Position numbers and translations under genes: made by a program. Shown here piece after piece: positions 8,835 through 18,431 of a stretch of 64,000 nucleotides of DNA. The notes beneath the pieces were generated by a model. The model was not told the origin of the DNA, ran no database searches, and saw only the letters and a program-made list of their open reading frames with translations. This DNA comes from Pedobacter sp. MC2016-05. GTDB taxonomy: Bacteria > Bacteroidota > Bacteroidia > Sphingobacteriales > Sphingobacteriaceae. Within the stretch, counting starts at the first letter, position 1. Each line of letters opens with the position of its first letter. The stretch lies in NCBI RefSeq assembly GCF_026239735.1, contig NZ_JAPIVT010000003.1, positions 186,001 through 250,000 on the forward strand, read 5' to 3'.

Positions 8835-11800
8835 CTATAATGGTAAGCTAAAATAGAATATAGATCCTTTGCCTACTTCACTCTCCAGCCAAATTTTACC
8901 ATGATGCCGTTTAATAATTTCGGCACAAAGGTAAAGTCCGATTCCAAAACCAGATACCGTTTGTGGCTGGTTGGTAACCCGGTAATATCTTTCAAAAAGA
9001 TTGCCCTGATCTTCAGTCAAAATTCCAATCCCTTCATCGCTCACAGCAACCACAGCTGAGCCATTTTTAACCTCACACGATACAGTAATATTGCTTGCCG
9101 TTGGCGAGTATTTTAAAGCATTGGAGATGAAATTATTGATGACTTGCCCGATTTTTTCGCGATCTGCCGTAATCCATATCTGTTCGGTTGTAAAAGTAAA
9201 CTGATGGCTGTTAATCACCACATTAAATTCTTCTTCAATTTCTTGCAGTAAAATGGAAAGATCAAAATATTCTGCTTCAATATGGATTTTTCCTGATTCC
9301 AGTCTAGAAACATTTAAAAAGCTATTGATCATATTGACCATTTTTTTCGACTGATTGTTCGCTTTTTCCAATACATTAAGCGCAAAGGCATCGCCACTTT
9401 GATCAGCCTTACTTTGCAACAATTGAATGTATGCCGTAAGTGAAGTAAGCGGCGTTTTTAATTCGTGACTAACCATGCCGATGAAATCGTTTTTTCGTTG
9501 CTCATCAGCCTTCACTTCTGTGATATCGGATACAATACCAACCAATTTGGTGGCTTTACCGTCGTTATCGTATCTTCCCTTTCCGTGTGCACTAACCCAA
9601 TGTACAGATCCATCTGGCCAACCTACTTCATATTCGGCCTGATAAACCTGTTGATGTTTAACTGCCTCATTAATGAGCTGAGGAATGCGGTCCCGATAAG
9701 CTGGAAGCATGGCTTGAAGTAAATCAGAATAAGTAAATTTCTGGTCTAAAGGCCAGCCATAACAAATCTTAAACCGATCATTACAAACCATATCACCTGT
9801 TGCTAAATCTATCTCAGTAGAACCCAGTGCACCAGCCTCGATGGCAATATTTAAACGGTTGTTAACCTCAATCACTTCCTTCTTAGCATTAACCTGCTCA
9901 GTTACTTCGGTTACAATTTGTAAAATCCCGTCAATTTTATCCTCGTCTCCTTTAATGGGCTGATAAATACTATTGAAATACCTTTCTTCAGGCACCCCAT
10001 TTTTTAGAATATACATCTTATTCTCCACGCCGAAATACGGTTTGTTGGTTACTAAAACATCATTTAAAATTCTGATTAGCGGTTCGTTAGCTCGTTCCGG
10101 CAATATTTCCACCAAGCGCTTTCCATCAACAGATTCTGTTTTCCCCCAAATTTCCAGCATCTTCTCATTTGCGCTATCGATTATAAATTCGTTGGTTTTA
10201 AACAGATTGATAGCTACCGGAGCCTGCTGGATAAGGGTGCGGAATTTCTGTTCACTTCTGGCAAGATTATCGAGTAGGGCGGCCATCTTCTCGGTAGAAT
10301 TTACTTGCTCTGTAACATCAAGTAAAACACCGCTCAGCCTGATGGCTTCTTGCTGTTCATTAAAAAGTACCTTACCTTTTGCCCTCACAATTCGCCCCCG
10401 TGCTTGCTCGGTAGTTTGAATGGTGTAAGTAGTGTCATAGTAGCCTCCTGAATCAAATTTTAATGCAGTTTGGATGGCGTCAATAACCCTTTGTCTGTCG
10501 GTTATGTGAATAACGTCAGTAGCTTTATTCAATTCGATTTCATCTTCCGGCTGTAAGCCAAACCATGTTTTTGTAAGTGCATTACCCGTAAAACCACCGG
10601 TTGAAGGATTTAAATCAAATGTTCCTAAACCAGCTGCATCAATAGCGAGTTCCAACTCATCCTGACTAACTTTAAGTTTTTCATAAATGGATGAGAGTTG
10701 ATCATTAAATCGTGCCTGTTCTTCATTTGATGCGGTGAGCTCCTCATTAATGGCCACCATCTCTTCGTTTATAGCCGCCAGTTCTTCATTGAGTTCTTGT
10801 TTTTCCTGAGCCGCAGCTTCCAGTGCTTGCTTGGCCAAAACCACATCGGTAACATCAGCCGCCGTATTCATTACGCCATAAATTTCCCCCGCCTCATTAC
10901 GTAGTGCTGTAAAAATATAATTGAAGTAAAAAACCTGAGCTACCCCATTTACAATTAACACCAAACGTTGGTTTCTCGCTTCGAAAAATTTCCCTGTCGT
11001 AAATACTTGGTCCAGCTGTCCGAAAACCGCCTGATTATCTAGTTCAGGTAAAATATCGGCATAACGTTTTCCAATTACATTGCTGCCTTTTCCCCAAACC
11101 CCAATAATGGATGCATTGGCAAAAGTGATTGTCATTTCTTTACCAGTGTAAACACCGATAGGGAAAGGAGCATTTTCTATAATGCTTCTGGTACGAAACT
11201 CACTTTCTGCTAAATTGGCCAGGGTTTGTTCGAGTTTTGATGAACTATCGAATAACAGTTGATTGCTTTGAATAAGCTCTTCATTTGTTGCCGCTAACTC
11301 CTCATTTGATGCCCGGATTTCTTCGTTTGAAGCCTCAAGTTCCTGGTTTAGATAGGCAATTGTAGTAATCCTCTCGGTTACTTTGCGCTCCAGTACCTCA
11401 CTCAATAACCTGAAATTTTCCTTGCTCTGCTGAAGTTCTTCATTAGTTGTACTTAACTCTTCCATGGAAGCGGCGAGCGCCTCATTTGTCGAAGCCAGCT
11501 CAATGTTCAATTCTTGTTCGTGAGCCAGGGCTTTCTCTTTTGCTTCGCTCGCAGCCGCAATATTTCTAACCCTGTTTATTTCCGTCACATCGGTTGTGGT
11601 ATGTAGGATATATTCTGTTTCACCAACTTGATTTTTAACTGCCTGATAGCTGAAATCGAAGCAGAATGGCTGTAGCTGTCCATTTACTAAAAGTTCTGCA
11701 GGGGTATTTTTGCTTTGGTAGGTCTGGCCGCTTTTCCAAACTTCTTTCAGGATGCTAATAAACGGTTGCCCAACAATTTCAGGCAATGCTTCTGCAATTG

Positions 11801-11963
11801 TTTTTCCGATAACAGAGCGATCTTTTCCCCATAGGGATATCATTGCATCGTTAGCAAAATGAATATAAATATCTTCAGTTGAATAAATGGCCGTAGCATT
11901 AGGCACTTTCGATAGGATCTCTAATAACTTTGTATCGGTAAACCGGGTCGGCGAAGGATTCAT
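8835..11963 (-). CDS. Multi-PAS sensor histidine kinase
   Basis: A 1042-residue cytoplasmic sensor kinase without membrane spans. It carries about five PAS domains (roughly residues 5-135, 250-385, 435-560, 575-700 and 710-820), separated in two places by coiled-coil segments rich in ELAATNEEL-type heptads (about 140-245 and 380-435). The HisKA domain holds the phospho-acceptor His near residue 833 in SHELKTPL; the HATPase domain shows NFISNALKYSP (N box), DEGIGI (G1) and GFGIGLYL (G2). No receiver domain is attached, so it must signal to a separate response regulator. It lies head-to-head with a second, clearly paralogous kinase. The PAS ligand is unknown. Confidence 0.92.
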   Translation of the reverse strand: MNPSPTRFTDTKLLEILSKVPNATAIYSTEDIYIHFANDAMISLWGKDRSVIGKTIAEALPEIVGQPFISILKEVWKSGQTYQSKNTPAELLVNGQLQPFCFDFSYQAVKNQVGETEYILHTTTDVTEINRVRNIAAASEAKEKALAHEQELNIELASTNEALAASMEELSTTNEELQQSKENFRLLSEVLERKVTERITTIAYLNQELEASNEEIRASNEELAATNEELIQSNQLLFDSSSKLEQTLANLAESEFRTRSIIENAPFPIGVYTGKEMTITFANASIIGVWGKGSNVIGKRYADILPELDNQAVFGQLDQVFTTGKFFEARNQRLVLIVNGVAQVFYFNYIFTALRNEAGEIYGVMNTAADVTDVVLAKQALEAAAQEKQELNEELAAINEEMVAINEELTASNEEQARFNDQLSSIYEKLKVSQDELELAIDAAGLGTFDLNPSTGGFTGNALTKTWFGLQPEDEIELNKATDVIHITDRQRVIDAIQTALKFDSGGYYDTTYTIQTTEQARGRIVRAKGKVLFNEQQEAIRLSGVLLDVTEQVNSTEKMAALLDNLARSEQKFRTLIQQAPVAINLFKTNEFIIDSANEKMLEIWGKTESVDGKRLVEILPERANEPLIRILNDVLVTNKPYFGVENKMYILKNGVPEERYFNSIYQPIKGDEDKIDGILQIVTEVTEQVNAKKEVIEVNNRLNIAIEAGALGSTEIDLATGDMVCNDRFKICYGWPLDQKFTYSDLLQAMLPAYRDRIPQLINEAVKHQQVYQAEYEVGWPDGSVHWVSAHGKGRYDNDGKATKLVGIVSDITEVKADEQRKNDFIGMVSHELKTPLTSLTAYIQLLQSKADQSGDAFALNVLEKANNQSKKMVNMINSFLNVSRLESGKIHIEAEYFDLSILLQEIEEEFNVVINSHQFTFTTEQIWITADREKIGQVINNFISNALKYSPTASNITVSCEVKNGSAVVAVSDEGIGILTEDQGNLFERYYRVTNQPQTVSGFGIGLYLCAEIIKRHHGKIWLESEVGKGSIFYFSLPL

Positions 11964-12265
11964 CTAAGTTTCTATTTATGTCGGATTAAAGGTTCTATAG
12001 CCTATTATTAACGGAATAGCTTTAATTTGGTTTGGTAAAATTTGAGTTTTTTCAGGTGATATGCTGATCGGTTTTGGGTTCATCAAAAAATGAATAGCCT
12101 TATTGTCAATCATTTCGGTAGATGAACGATTCAGACAGATAGGTACATCATTTTTTTATCCATTATGAGATTGATTGTGAAACAGGGCTGTGCAAAAAAA
12201 AAACTACAAAGCTGTTAGCTCTGCATATCCTTTACATAGGGCAATTTTTCTATCTTTGGTATTCC
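11964..12265. promoter_or_regulatory. Divergent promoter region between the two PAS kinases
   Basis: About 300 bases shared by the two divergent kinase genes. For the plus-strand gene a TATCTTTG box (12251-12258) matches the Bacteroidota -7 consensus TAnnTTTG and ends only seven bases before the ATG, which predicts a very short or absent leader. I found no convincing TTTG -33 box at the expected distance and no clear box for the minus-strand gene. Confidence 0.5.
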
Positions 12266-14239
12266 ATGAATATCGAAGAACAATCATCCCGGGAGGATTT
12301 TAGTGGAGAGCTAATCATCCAGGCACTTGGATGCTCGCCAGAGGCAACAGCCATATATACCGATGAGGATATGATCATCCGTTTTGCAAATGAAGGAATG
12401 CTGGAGGTTTGGGGAAAGAATGCTTCAGTAATCGGAAAGCCGCTGATGAAAGCGCTTCCTGAGCTGGAAGGTCAACCTTTCCTCGGTCTGCTTCAACAGG
12501 TGTGGCGCTCTGGTCAAACTTATTCCGTAAGCGATGCACCAGTTAATGTGATCAAAAACGGAATTTCTACGACTGATTATTATGATTATGAGTATAAAGC
12601 ACTTTTAAACAAGGAGGGCAGAACCTGGTGTATCCTAAATACCGCCCGGAAAGTGAGTTCGAGACGGGAATATCTGGAGCGGATTCAGAGAAAGGAAGAA
12701 AAAGAACAATCACTAATGGAGGAGATGGCGGCTACCATGGAAGAGCTGAGTTCCACCAACGAAGACCTGAACACCTCGCTGAAGCTGCTTGGGGAGAGTC
12801 GTGAACATATCAGAACAATCATTGAACAGGCACCAGTAGGAATCGCGATGCTGCAGGGGCCGGAACATATCATAGAGATTGCCAACCCAGCCATTTTAAA
12901 AATCTGGGGACGTTCACTTCCAGAAGTTGAGGGGCTTCCGCATGAAAAGGCCCGACCAGAACTTATCGGCCAGCCGGTTAACAGGTGGCTTAACGAGGTA
13001 TTTACGACAGGGCAGCGACGAATAAACAATGAATTTACCGTCAGATTAAGAGACCATGACGGCTTGCGTGAAGCTATCGTTAATTCAATTTATCAACCCG
13101 TATTCTCCTCCGATGGATTAGTGAGTGGCGTATTGGTGATTCTGGAAGAAATTACACAACTGGTGCTTGATCGCCGTGCCAGTGAGAAAGATCAACAGAT
13201 GCTTTTGCTGGCCGTAGAGGCAGGAGATCTTGCCACATTTTTTTATGAGCCGAAAACAAATCTTTTTTCTGGCAATGCCTTATTAAAGTCGTGGTTTGGA
13301 CTTCCTGAAGCCCAAACCATCGATCTGAGCGTCGCATTTTCCAGTATTTTGGATGAAGATAGGGCCAGGGTTGAAGAGGCCATCATGGAATCGTTGAGCG
13401 CTACCTCAAACGGGAATTATTTTATTGAATACCGCATCTATAATCTCGAGGATCCAAACGGAAGACTTGTACAGGCCCGTGGTAAAGTGTTTTACGATAA
13501 TAATGGAAATGTGATTAGTTTAAACGGAACCTTGCGTGATATTACCGAACAAAAAAAGGATGAGCAAAGGAAAGATGACTTCATGGCCATGGTCAGTCAT
13601 GAACTGAAAACGCCGCTTACCTCTCTTAATGCTTATCAGCAGCTCATGCAGCGTAATGCCATGCTTTCCGGAGATCAGAAGCTGGAAGGCATACTCGAAA
13701 AGTCACTCCGCCAGGTTCGCAACATGACGTCCATGATCAATGGCTTTCTCAATATTTCTCGACTGGATTCTGGCAAAATGCTGTTGGCACAATCTTATTT
13801 TGATCTTAAAGCATTGTTTTATGAACTCGAAGACGAAGTTCATTCCACTGTACATACCCACAGAATTGTTTTTGAAAAGAACGAAAGCGTTGACCTTTAT
13901 GCCGACAGAGACAAGATTTCACAGGTTATTCATAACCTCATCGGCAATGCCGTGAAATATTCACCAATTGGTAGCGAAATCAATATTTCCTACTCTAAAC
14001 CTGAGAACGGAAAAGTCGCGATTGTGGTGAAGGACGATGGGATGGGGATTGATGAGCAAGACCAGCAACAAATTTTTGAACGCTATTACCGGATAAAAAG
14101 TCCAAACATGGGATCAATTGCAGGTTTTGGAATCGGCCTTTATCTCTGCAAGGAAATTATCGAGCTTCATAAAGGAGAGATAAAACTCGAAAGTAGGGAA
14201 GGAGCAGGAGCGACATTTATAGTTGAGCTTCCAGTCTAG
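12266..14239 (+). CDS. PAS sensor histidine kinase, paralogue of the divergent neighbour
   Basis: A 657-residue soluble kinase. Three PAS domains are visible (about 15-140, 180-305 and 315-430), with a short coiled coil near 150-180. The HisKA domain has SHELKTPLTSL with the phospho-acceptor His near 445; the HATPase domain has NLIGNAVKYSP, DDGMGI and GFGIGLYLC. The first PAS domain shares near-identical phrases with the neighbouring kinase (for example ATAIY, FANE/FANDAM, ALPE-GQPF, VWRSGQTY), so the two arose by duplication and differ mainly in the number of PAS modules. A broken receiver-domain gene lies just behind it; that may be a lost partner. Confidence 0.92.
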   Translation: MNIEEQSSREDFSGELIIQALGCSPEATAIYTDEDMIIRFANEGMLEVWGKNASVIGKPLMKALPELEGQPFLGLLQQVWRSGQTYSVSDAPVNVIKNGISTTDYYDYEYKALLNKEGRTWCILNTARKVSSRREYLERIQRKEEKEQSLMEEMAATMEELSSTNEDLNTSLKLLGESREHIRTIIEQAPVGIAMLQGPEHIIEIANPAILKIWGRSLPEVEGLPHEKARPELIGQPVNRWLNEVFTTGQRRINNEFTVRLRDHDGLREAIVNSIYQPVFSSDGLVSGVLVILEEITQLVLDRRASEKDQQMLLLAVEAGDLATFFYEPKTNLFSGNALLKSWFGLPEAQTIDLSVAFSSILDEDRARVEEAIMESLSATSNGNYFIEYRIYNLEDPNGRLVQARGKVFYDNNGNVISLNGTLRDITEQKKDEQRKDDFMAMVSHELKTPLTSLNAYQQLMQRNAMLSGDQKLEGILEKSLRQVRNMTSMINGFLNISRLDSGKMLLAQSYFDLKALFYELEDEVHSTVHTHRIVFEKNESVDLYADRDKISQVIHNLIGNAVKYSPIGSEINISYSKPENGKVAIVVKDDGMGIDEQDQQQIFERYYRIKSPNMGSIAGFGIGLYLCKEIIELHKGEIKLESREGAGATFIVELPV

Positions 14240-14270
14240 TTTTTTGTATCAAGATAGGACTTAGCTCTTT

Positions 14271-14555
14271 TTAATTTAAAATGAGTTCCTTGATATTGAG
14301 CAAAAGGGGGCTGCTTTCAAATGGCTTTCCAATAATACCATCTGCCAGACATTCGATTTCGGAAATATCCTGGTAACTCAACCCTGTTAATAACAGTATA
14401 GGGATGTGGGCAGTTGCATCGTTGTTTTTAAGCTCATCGCAAATGGTTCTTCCGTCGCCATCTCCAAGGGCGATATCCAGAATAATTAAATCAGGGCGAA
14501 ACTCCTCATTAAGCTTATCAATTGATTGATGCGGGAGGGTTAAATGCGGATCGAC
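14271..14555 (-). pseudogene. 5'-truncated response regulator receiver domain
   Basis: The minus strand encodes about 94 residues of a receiver domain with a normal C-terminus: PDLIILDIALGDGDG (phospho-acceptor Asp), then IPILLLTG (Thr), then GKPF (Lys). The first third, with the acidic pocket, is missing: the reading frame meets a TGA at about 14563 and no start codon precedes the conserved region. The break point at about 14555 abuts a different gene remnant, so a deletion probably fused the two. It lies beside the kinase gene that ends at 14239 and may be the remains of its partner. Confidence 0.75.
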
Positions 14556-15062
14556 CCATCAAGGATTATATTTGAGGCATTTAAATCTGGCAAATTTGTA
14601 TCTAATATCTTTATTTCACTTTCATCTCCCCATGTGTGGTTCTTTTGCGCAATAGTAATGTCCACTCCTATAGTATTCTTTCCATCAAATGCTACTGCAT
14701 CACTATAATGTATTTAATCTTGTTGGTCTGCATAGTACGCTCTCAGAAAGTAACGCTTTCCCTTAGAAAAGCCAGCTATTACGGTATAGTTAAAGGCAGT
14801 TTGCGGTTTAGCCGTAACATAGCTAAAGGCAGATATTTTAACAGGATTTTCAGTGTCACTCCATACAAAACCGGTTTCTAATAAGTCACTGTTTGCAAGA
14901 TCTGAAATAGATGCATTAAATAGGAAGCCTTTATTGGTATCATTGATAGATACGCTTATGATTGGGTCGGGAATCGGATTTTTTTTGCACCTGTTGAAAA
15001 ACAAAAAAGTAAAGCTAGCACAATATGCGAGTAATAGAGGGAGCGCATTCGGATTAATTTTC
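14540..15062 (-). pseudogene. Remnant of a secreted protein with a fibronectin-like repeat, in-frame stop
   Basis: From an ATG at 15062 (MKINPNALPLLL) the frame encodes a hydrophobic leader, a Cys-Lys-Lys pair that may be a degraded lipobox, and an Ig/fibronectin-like segment (LLETGFVWSDTENP ... YFLRAYYA) typical of Bacteroidota surface proteins. A TAA at 14714-14716 interrupts it, but the same frame then stays open for about 55 more codons (HYSDAVAFDGK ... LDTNLPDLNASN) before ending at about 14540. The continuity of frame suggests a nonsense mutation within one gene, followed by a deletion junction with the receiver-domain remnant. Confidence 0.6.
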
Positions 15063-15143
15063 ATTAAAATTAACAAAATAATCACGCAATAAAATGGTTA
15101 TTAAAATTAAATCGACTTCTCCACAAATAGTTACTCGGTATTC

Positions 15144-15433
15144 ATGGAGAAAATTGATAGTGCTTTACATTATATTGGTCAAAAGATTACCACTTGGAAT
15201 AGCGTGTATAGCACTAAGGTATTGCCACACCTAACATTCGTGAATGTTGGTGAGACTACCCTGATCAAAAACTCTCGCTTGTATTTTATAAGAAAGATTT
15301 GTATCTCTTAAAAATTAAGCCTGAAAAAATGTTCGGTGGAAAAAAGATTTGTGTTAGCGGCAAGGTTATCCGGCACGAAATTAAGCCACAAATAGTTGTT
15401 AGATCATTAAGTCAGACCGAATTAAATAAGTAA
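15144..15433 (+). pseudogene. Frameshifted OB-fold nucleic-acid-binding-type protein
   Basis: ATG 15144 opens a frame reading IDSALHYIGQKITT ... LPHLTFVNVGE. Near 15254-15257 one base appears to be missing: shifting the frame there gives YPDQKLSLVFYKKDL and then KMFGGKKICVSGKVIRHE, KPQIVV and a stop at 15431. The joined product is about 96 residues and resembles the small OB-fold proteins with the F-x-G-K-x-V-x-V-x-G-x-I core found in many bacteria. As it stands the first frame stops at about 15309. Confidence 0.6.
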
Positions 15434-15555
15434 CTTCCATATAGGAAAATCACTTGGAGTTGGAAGGTTTTAGTATGGCTTTTTTTTGAGAAAATGAAAT
15501 GTCCCCTTTTTTGTCGGGTGTGGGCAAATAGCAATTCTTTTCTTTTTTTAACGCA

Positions 15556-15825
15556 TTAGATATAGAAATAGCTCCAACCAAATTTATTGAGTAGGTGTTT
15601 TCTAATTTCATTAACTTCTTTTTCCTCGTTTTAGATAATCTGTAGCATTAAGCAAGTACGATAAAGCATAACTTAACTTTGGCTTTTTCAATAGTAATTC
15701 CCAGGGATCCTTTATTTGTGCTATGGTACGAAATCAAATTGCTTCTATAGCCTATTGCAATAAGAAATTGCGGGTCATCCAATTCATCAAGTTTGAAATT
15801 GTAGAATTTCAACAATTTTGTTGCT
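15556..15825 (-). pseudogene. Degraded protein-coding remnant, family unknown
   Basis: On the minus strand, three overlapping frames together read like one former protein: LLKFYNFKLDELDDPQFLIA and IGYRSNLISYHS, then (shifted) ALSYLLNATDYLKR, then (shifted again) EEKEVNEIRKHLLNKFGW ending at a TAA at 15556-15558. At least two frameshifts separate the pieces and the N-terminus is preceded by a stop. I do not recognise the family. Confidence 0.4.
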
Positions 15826-15877
15826 TATTGTGAACAATATTATAGTTACTTTGAGTGTGATTAAAACTAAGTTTAGG

Positions 15878-16342
15878 ATGAGAATTAGCGCTGGGTTACT
15901 ACTTTTTAGAAAAAATAATAACGAATTGGAATTTTTTCTAGTTCACCCAGGTGGCCCATTTTATACCAAAAAGAATGAAGGTGTTTGGTCTGTGCCAAAA
16001 GGAGAACTGGATGGTGATGAAGAGCCATTAAAAGCTGCTGTAAGAGAATTTCAAGAGGAGACTGGAAGGAGCGTAACCGGTAACTTTATCCCTCTAAACC
16101 CTATTATCCAAAAAGGAGGGAAAAAGGTGCTTTGCTGGGCAGTAGAAGGTGATTTTGATCCCTCCACGCTAGTGAGTAATACCTTCGAGATGAAATGGCC
16201 GCCAAAATCTGGCAAAATGCAGGATTTTGTTGAAGTAGATCGTGGCGATTGGTTTAACTATCAAAAGGCCTGCGTAGCCATTAAAGATCGGCAGATTCCG
16301 TTACTTGACGAATTGCGAGACCTATTAAAATTAAGCGAGTAA
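15878..16342 (+). CDS. NUDIX hydrolase
   Basis: A 154-residue protein with an intact NUDIX box at about residues 48-70: GELDGDEEPLKAA followed by REFQEETGR, which supplies the metal-binding REXXEE core. NUDIX enzymes cleave nucleoside diphosphates linked to another moiety; the HPGGPFY and VWSVPKGE context resembles the bacterial Ap4A-hydrolase/MutT-like branch, but the substrate cannot be assigned. I chose ATG 15878 (MRISAGLLLF), which fits family N-termini, over an upstream start at 15818. It converges with the DNA alkylation repair gene, and the two 3' ends overlap by 12 bases. Confidence 0.88.
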   Translation: MRISAGLLLFRKNNNELEFFLVHPGGPFYTKKNEGVWSVPKGELDGDEEPLKAAVREFQEETGRSVTGNFIPLNPIIQKGGKKVLCWAVEGDFDPSTLVSNTFEMKWPPKSGKMQDFVEVDRGDWFNYQKACVAIKDRQIPLLDELRDLLKLSE

Positions 16343-17428
16343 CTCGAAAGGGAGTATTTCCTTTTCAGCGCCATTGATGATCATTGCAATTTGATGCTCT
16401 CCTAAATGAAATTTTCTAGTGGTAATTAACATAAACTTTTGGTTGCGATGAACGCTTATTTTAGCGCCGGAAGAATACATGCGTTCCGAAATTTTGAATA
16501 CTTTTTTTGTGTTCTGTCCATTTTGTTTTTTATAGTAAATGGCATATTCCAACCTCACTTTCTTTTCCATTTTATTCACATTTTTAATGGTAAAAGCGAA
16601 AGAGAGGCTTTCGCCAATTTTAACTTCAGGACTGATGAGTCGAAAATCTTGTATAATAATCCCCTTATCGTCTAAGCCATAATGTTGCAAAATTTCTGCA
16701 TGTCCTTGTTTTAAGAGGGTTCGGCTACCGTGTTTAATAATGGCGTCTGTTTCTGGGCTTAACCCTGCCCAGCTTTGCGCAACCTTTATGACCACATCAG
16801 GATGATCTTTGGCAATATCATTTAAGCTATTTGCCACGCTTCTCCTTACATACTCTGATGAATCCTGTTTTAGGTTATTCAAAATTGGTAAAATTGAAGT
16901 TGGATCTTTTTTTAGAAAAGGAATCGCCATTGCCCAAGGGAGTCTTGGTCGGCTACCCTCGCTGGCCAATCGACGTACTTTAAAGCTTGAGTGTGATGAC
17001 CATTTCAGCATCTTTTCTATCATTCGTTGTTCGTACCTTAAAATAAATGGGCGAACAGCAAATTCGCAACTTACAAATTGAGTAACAAATTCAAGTGCCT
17101 CCATCGATTCTTCAAAATAATCAATTCCATAGGTTTCTAAATAATCGGGCAAAAACATAAAAGCCAATCCATCTTCTCCAATTCCGGCAATTCGCAATTG
17201 CTCAATTGTTTTTTTTAATAGCAAAATAGTTGCGAGATAATCATCAGGCATGAACTGTTTTAATACCCTTGTAGTATGTTTCATTCGCTCTTTCAGTTCT
17301 TTAGATTCAAAATCTGAAACGTAAATATTTTTGATAAATTGAGCTTTGTCGAAATTAGGAATGGAAACGGTTAAAGCGTTGCCTAATCTATCGTAAAAGG
17401 CTGGAGAGTATAAATCTTTGAGTAACAT
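16331..17428 (-). CDS. DNA alkylation repair protein, AlkC-like (HEAT-repeat glycosylase)
   Basis: A 365-residue protein from ATG 17428. The first about 250 residues are helical HEAT-like repeats (for example SSEYVRRSVANSLNDIAKDHPD, split over two helices), followed by IKHGSRTLLKQGH, a stretch typical of AlkC/AlkD-family DNA glycosylases. The last about 105 residues form a beta-rich Ig-like domain (SPEVKIGESLSF ... FHLGEHQIAMIING), which distinguishes AlkC from AlkD. The family removes N3- and N7-alkylated purines from DNA. An in-frame TTG at 17446 is a less likely start. The gene overlaps the convergent NUDIX gene by 12 bases. Confidence 0.85.
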   Translation of the reverse strand: MLLKDLYSPAFYDRLGNALTVSIPNFDKAQFIKNIYVSDFESKELKERMKHTTRVLKQFMPDDYLATILLLKKTIEQLRIAGIGEDGLAFMFLPDYLETYGIDYFEESMEALEFVTQFVSCEFAVRPFILRYEQRMIEKMLKWSSHSSFKVRRLASEGSRPRLPWAMAIPFLKKDPTSILPILNNLKQDSSEYVRRSVANSLNDIAKDHPDVVIKVAQSWAGLSPETDAIIKHGSRTLLKQGHAEILQHYGLDDKGIIIQDFRLISPEVKIGESLSFAFTIKNVNKMEKKVRLEYAIYYKKQNGQNTKKVFKISERMYSSGAKISVHRNQKFMLITTRKFHLGEHQIAMIINGAEKEILPFELLA

Positions 17429-17588
17429 ATCATTTTGGTTAAGCAAATTTAAGCTTTGGGTAATACGGATTATTGAAATGTTTTAAACAATCGGCTTCTA
17501 TTTCATCCATAAATCAAATCATTTTTATAAAATTAATTATTGAGCCATTTATTTGGCAAATTTGATAATCACTTAAAAATAAAATAAT

Positions 17589-18431
17589 ATGAAGATAGGA
17601 TGGATAGGTTTGGGTAATATGGGAATTCCGATGGCAACACAACTCATTGATGCAGCTTATCAGGTTGCAGTTTATAATCGGAGTAAGGGAAAAGAAAGTG
17701 AATTGCAAAAAATGGGTGCAACTATTGCTGATACGCCACAAGCACTTTTAGAAAAAGCAGATGTTTTAATCGTAATGGTTTCTGATGATCAGGCGATTGA
17801 ACAAATTTTTGAAGGTGAAAATGGTTTACTTTCATCAGATGCAAAAGGTAAAATCATCATCAATATGAGTACTGTTTCTCCTGGTATCTCTAAACAGATG
17901 AGTTATAAATGCAAATTAAAAGGTAGTGATTATCTCGATGCTCCAGTTTCGGGTAGCGTTAGGCAGGCAGAAACCGGGCAGCTGGTTATTATGGCGGGCG
18001 GCGAAGAAGAGGTTTTCGAAAAGGCCAAGCCTGTATTTGAAAAATTAGGTAAATTGACCTTGCGTGTTGGAGAAGTAGGAGCGGGAAATCAGGCTAAACT
18101 GGCAATTAATTCTTTGCTTGCGTTATATACACAAGGTTTAGCCGAAACCGTTTTATTTGCCAATCAAAATGGAATTAAAACCGATGATCTTTTACATCTC
18201 ATTAACAACGCCGCCATCGGTAATATTTTTACTAAAATAAAGGGCGATGCCATTCTTGCTGAAAATTATAAACCAGCATTTGCTTTGAAACACATTGTTA
18301 AGGATTTAAGATTGGCAAAAGCCGAAGGTATCTCTTCGCCGTTGGCGCAAGCTGCCTTAAAAACTTTTGAGAGCGCAGAGGCTGAATATGGACAGGAGGA
18401 TTTAATTGCCGTAATCAAAGCTTTAAAATAG
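17589..18431 (+). CDS. NAD(P)-dependent beta-hydroxyacid dehydrogenase
   Basis: A 280-residue enzyme of the 3-hydroxyisobutyrate / glyoxylate-succinic-semialdehyde reductase family. The N-terminal Rossmann motif GWIGLGNMGIPMA (residues 4-16) binds the dinucleotide. The substrate-binding signature DAPVSGSVRQAETGQL lies near residues 117-132, and the catalytic Lys in GNQAKLAINS near 171. The last third is the all-alpha domain. Members reduce or oxidise small beta-hydroxy acids; the exact substrate cannot be read from sequence. It appears to be monocistronic, with the AlkC-like gene divergent upstream. Confidence 0.9.
   Translation: MKIGWIGLGNMGIPMATQLIDAAYQVAVYNRSKGKESELQKMGATIADTPQALLEKADVLIVMVSDDQAIEQIFEGENGLLSSDAKGKIIINMSTVSPGISKQMSYKCKLKGSDYLDAPVSGSVRQAETGQLVIMAGGEEEVFEKAKPVFEKLGKLTLRVGEVGAGNQAKLAINSLLALYTQGLAETVLFANQNGIKTDDLLHLINNAAIGNIFTKIKGDAILAENYKPAFALKHIVKDLRLAKAEGISSPLAQAALKTFESAEAEYGQEDLIAVIKALK

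Noticed and set aside
15434..15500. Possible terminator after the OB-fold remnant
   Set aside because: A T-run follows AACTTCC and GGAAGGTT segments, but the stem is imperfect with a large loop; not strong enough to list.
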